The notes under the pieces are model-generated. The model was not told the DNA's origin. It searched no databases and was given only the letters and a program-made list of their open reading frames with translations. A program made the translations under genes and the position numbers. 35,726 nucleotides of DNA from Lewinellaceae bacterium (GTDB lineage: Bacteria; Bacteroidota; Bacteroidia; Chitinophagales; Saprospiraceae), in NCBI GenBank assembly GCA_016708875.1, contig JADJFA010000003.1:1-35726 (forward strand), given 5' to 3'. Of this stretch, positions 35,598 through 35,726 are shown in pieces. Each line of letters starts with the position of its first letter. Position 1 is the first letter of the stretch.

Positions 35598-35726
35598 ATT
35601 CGAGCAAGATTGTTCGACCTGAAAGTTTGTTGGGCGAAAGAAAGGAAGTGATGGGGGGATTTTGGGTTTTGTTCGAAGTGGCACTTTACTTTGACAGCAT
35701 TTCTCGGAACATATCCCACCCACTTT
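35598..35726. other. Upstream region of the STAND gene, no gene seen
   Basis: An open minus-strand frame runs upstream of the ATG at 35597 to the window edge, but its sequence (KIPPSLPFFRPTNFQ...) does not look coding. The short inverted pair TCGA...TCGA around 35600-35617 is the only structure I see. Confidence 0.3.

Overview
The window looks like a chromosomal contig from a member of the Bacteroidota, most likely a Saprospirales-type organism (Haliscomenobacter/Lewinella relatives). The evidence is the many upstream boxes matching the Bacteroidota -7 element TAnnTTTG, the scarcity of Shine-Dalgarno sites, and a protein set typical of that group: DUF1573, DUF6340, DUF3137, a Wzi/RemB-like barrel, LhgO and a CAT-family permease. 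Many genes are split by single-base indels, often in homopolymers, including housekeeping genes such as rimM and gcvP. I therefore read most frame breaks as sequence or assembly errors. They are densest near both ends of the window. Coordinates given for split genes span the whole reconstructed gene.

Layout. 1-2270 (+): the end of a sugar-porter MFS transporter, then an AlgI-like MBOAT O-acyltransferase. 2256-3893 (-): a ~545-residue protein of unknown function. 3894-5170: an A/C-rich stretch with degenerate repeats and one doubtful ORF. 5224-8173 (-): a small membrane protein, rimM, a lipoprotein, a small exported protein and a DUF1573 protein. 8289-12529 (-): an envelope-polysaccharide cluster (Wzi/RemB-like barrel, polysaccharide deacetylase) headed by lhgO. 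12642-22340 (+): an amidohydrolase-fold protein that has lost most metal ligands, an active/inactive pair of M16 peptidases, yajC, a DUF6340 lipoprotein, an IS481-like insertion sequence, a DUF3137 membrane protein and a C40 peptidase. 22390-30894 (-): a PBP4-type carboxypeptidase, a CAT-family permease, a DUF2071 protein, gcvP and a GT-C mannosyltransferase. 30986-33413 (+): a PlsC acyltransferase, a tRNA-Arg(CCG), a lipoprotein and a DUF5995 protein. 33540-35597 (-): a STAND-type P-loop ATPase with a C-terminal helix-turn-helix-like segment.

Much of the window concerns the cell envelope: glycan O-acylation, deacetylation and mannosylation, an outer-membrane barrel, peptidoglycan hydrolases, Sec accessory factor YajC, periplasmic proteases and lipoproteins. 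Scattered metabolic genes (glycine cleavage, L-2-hydroxyglutarate oxidation, phosphatidic acid synthesis) lie between them.

The most unusual signal is structural. About ten long inverted repeats, with arms of roughly 10 to 39 bp and mostly unrelated sequences, sit at gene ends, in a tRNA leader and inside coding sequence. Several have arms made of short tandem units. The insertion sequence has landed in the loop of one of them, and palindromic elements lie inside two glycan genes in a way that recalls Rickettsia palindromic elements.
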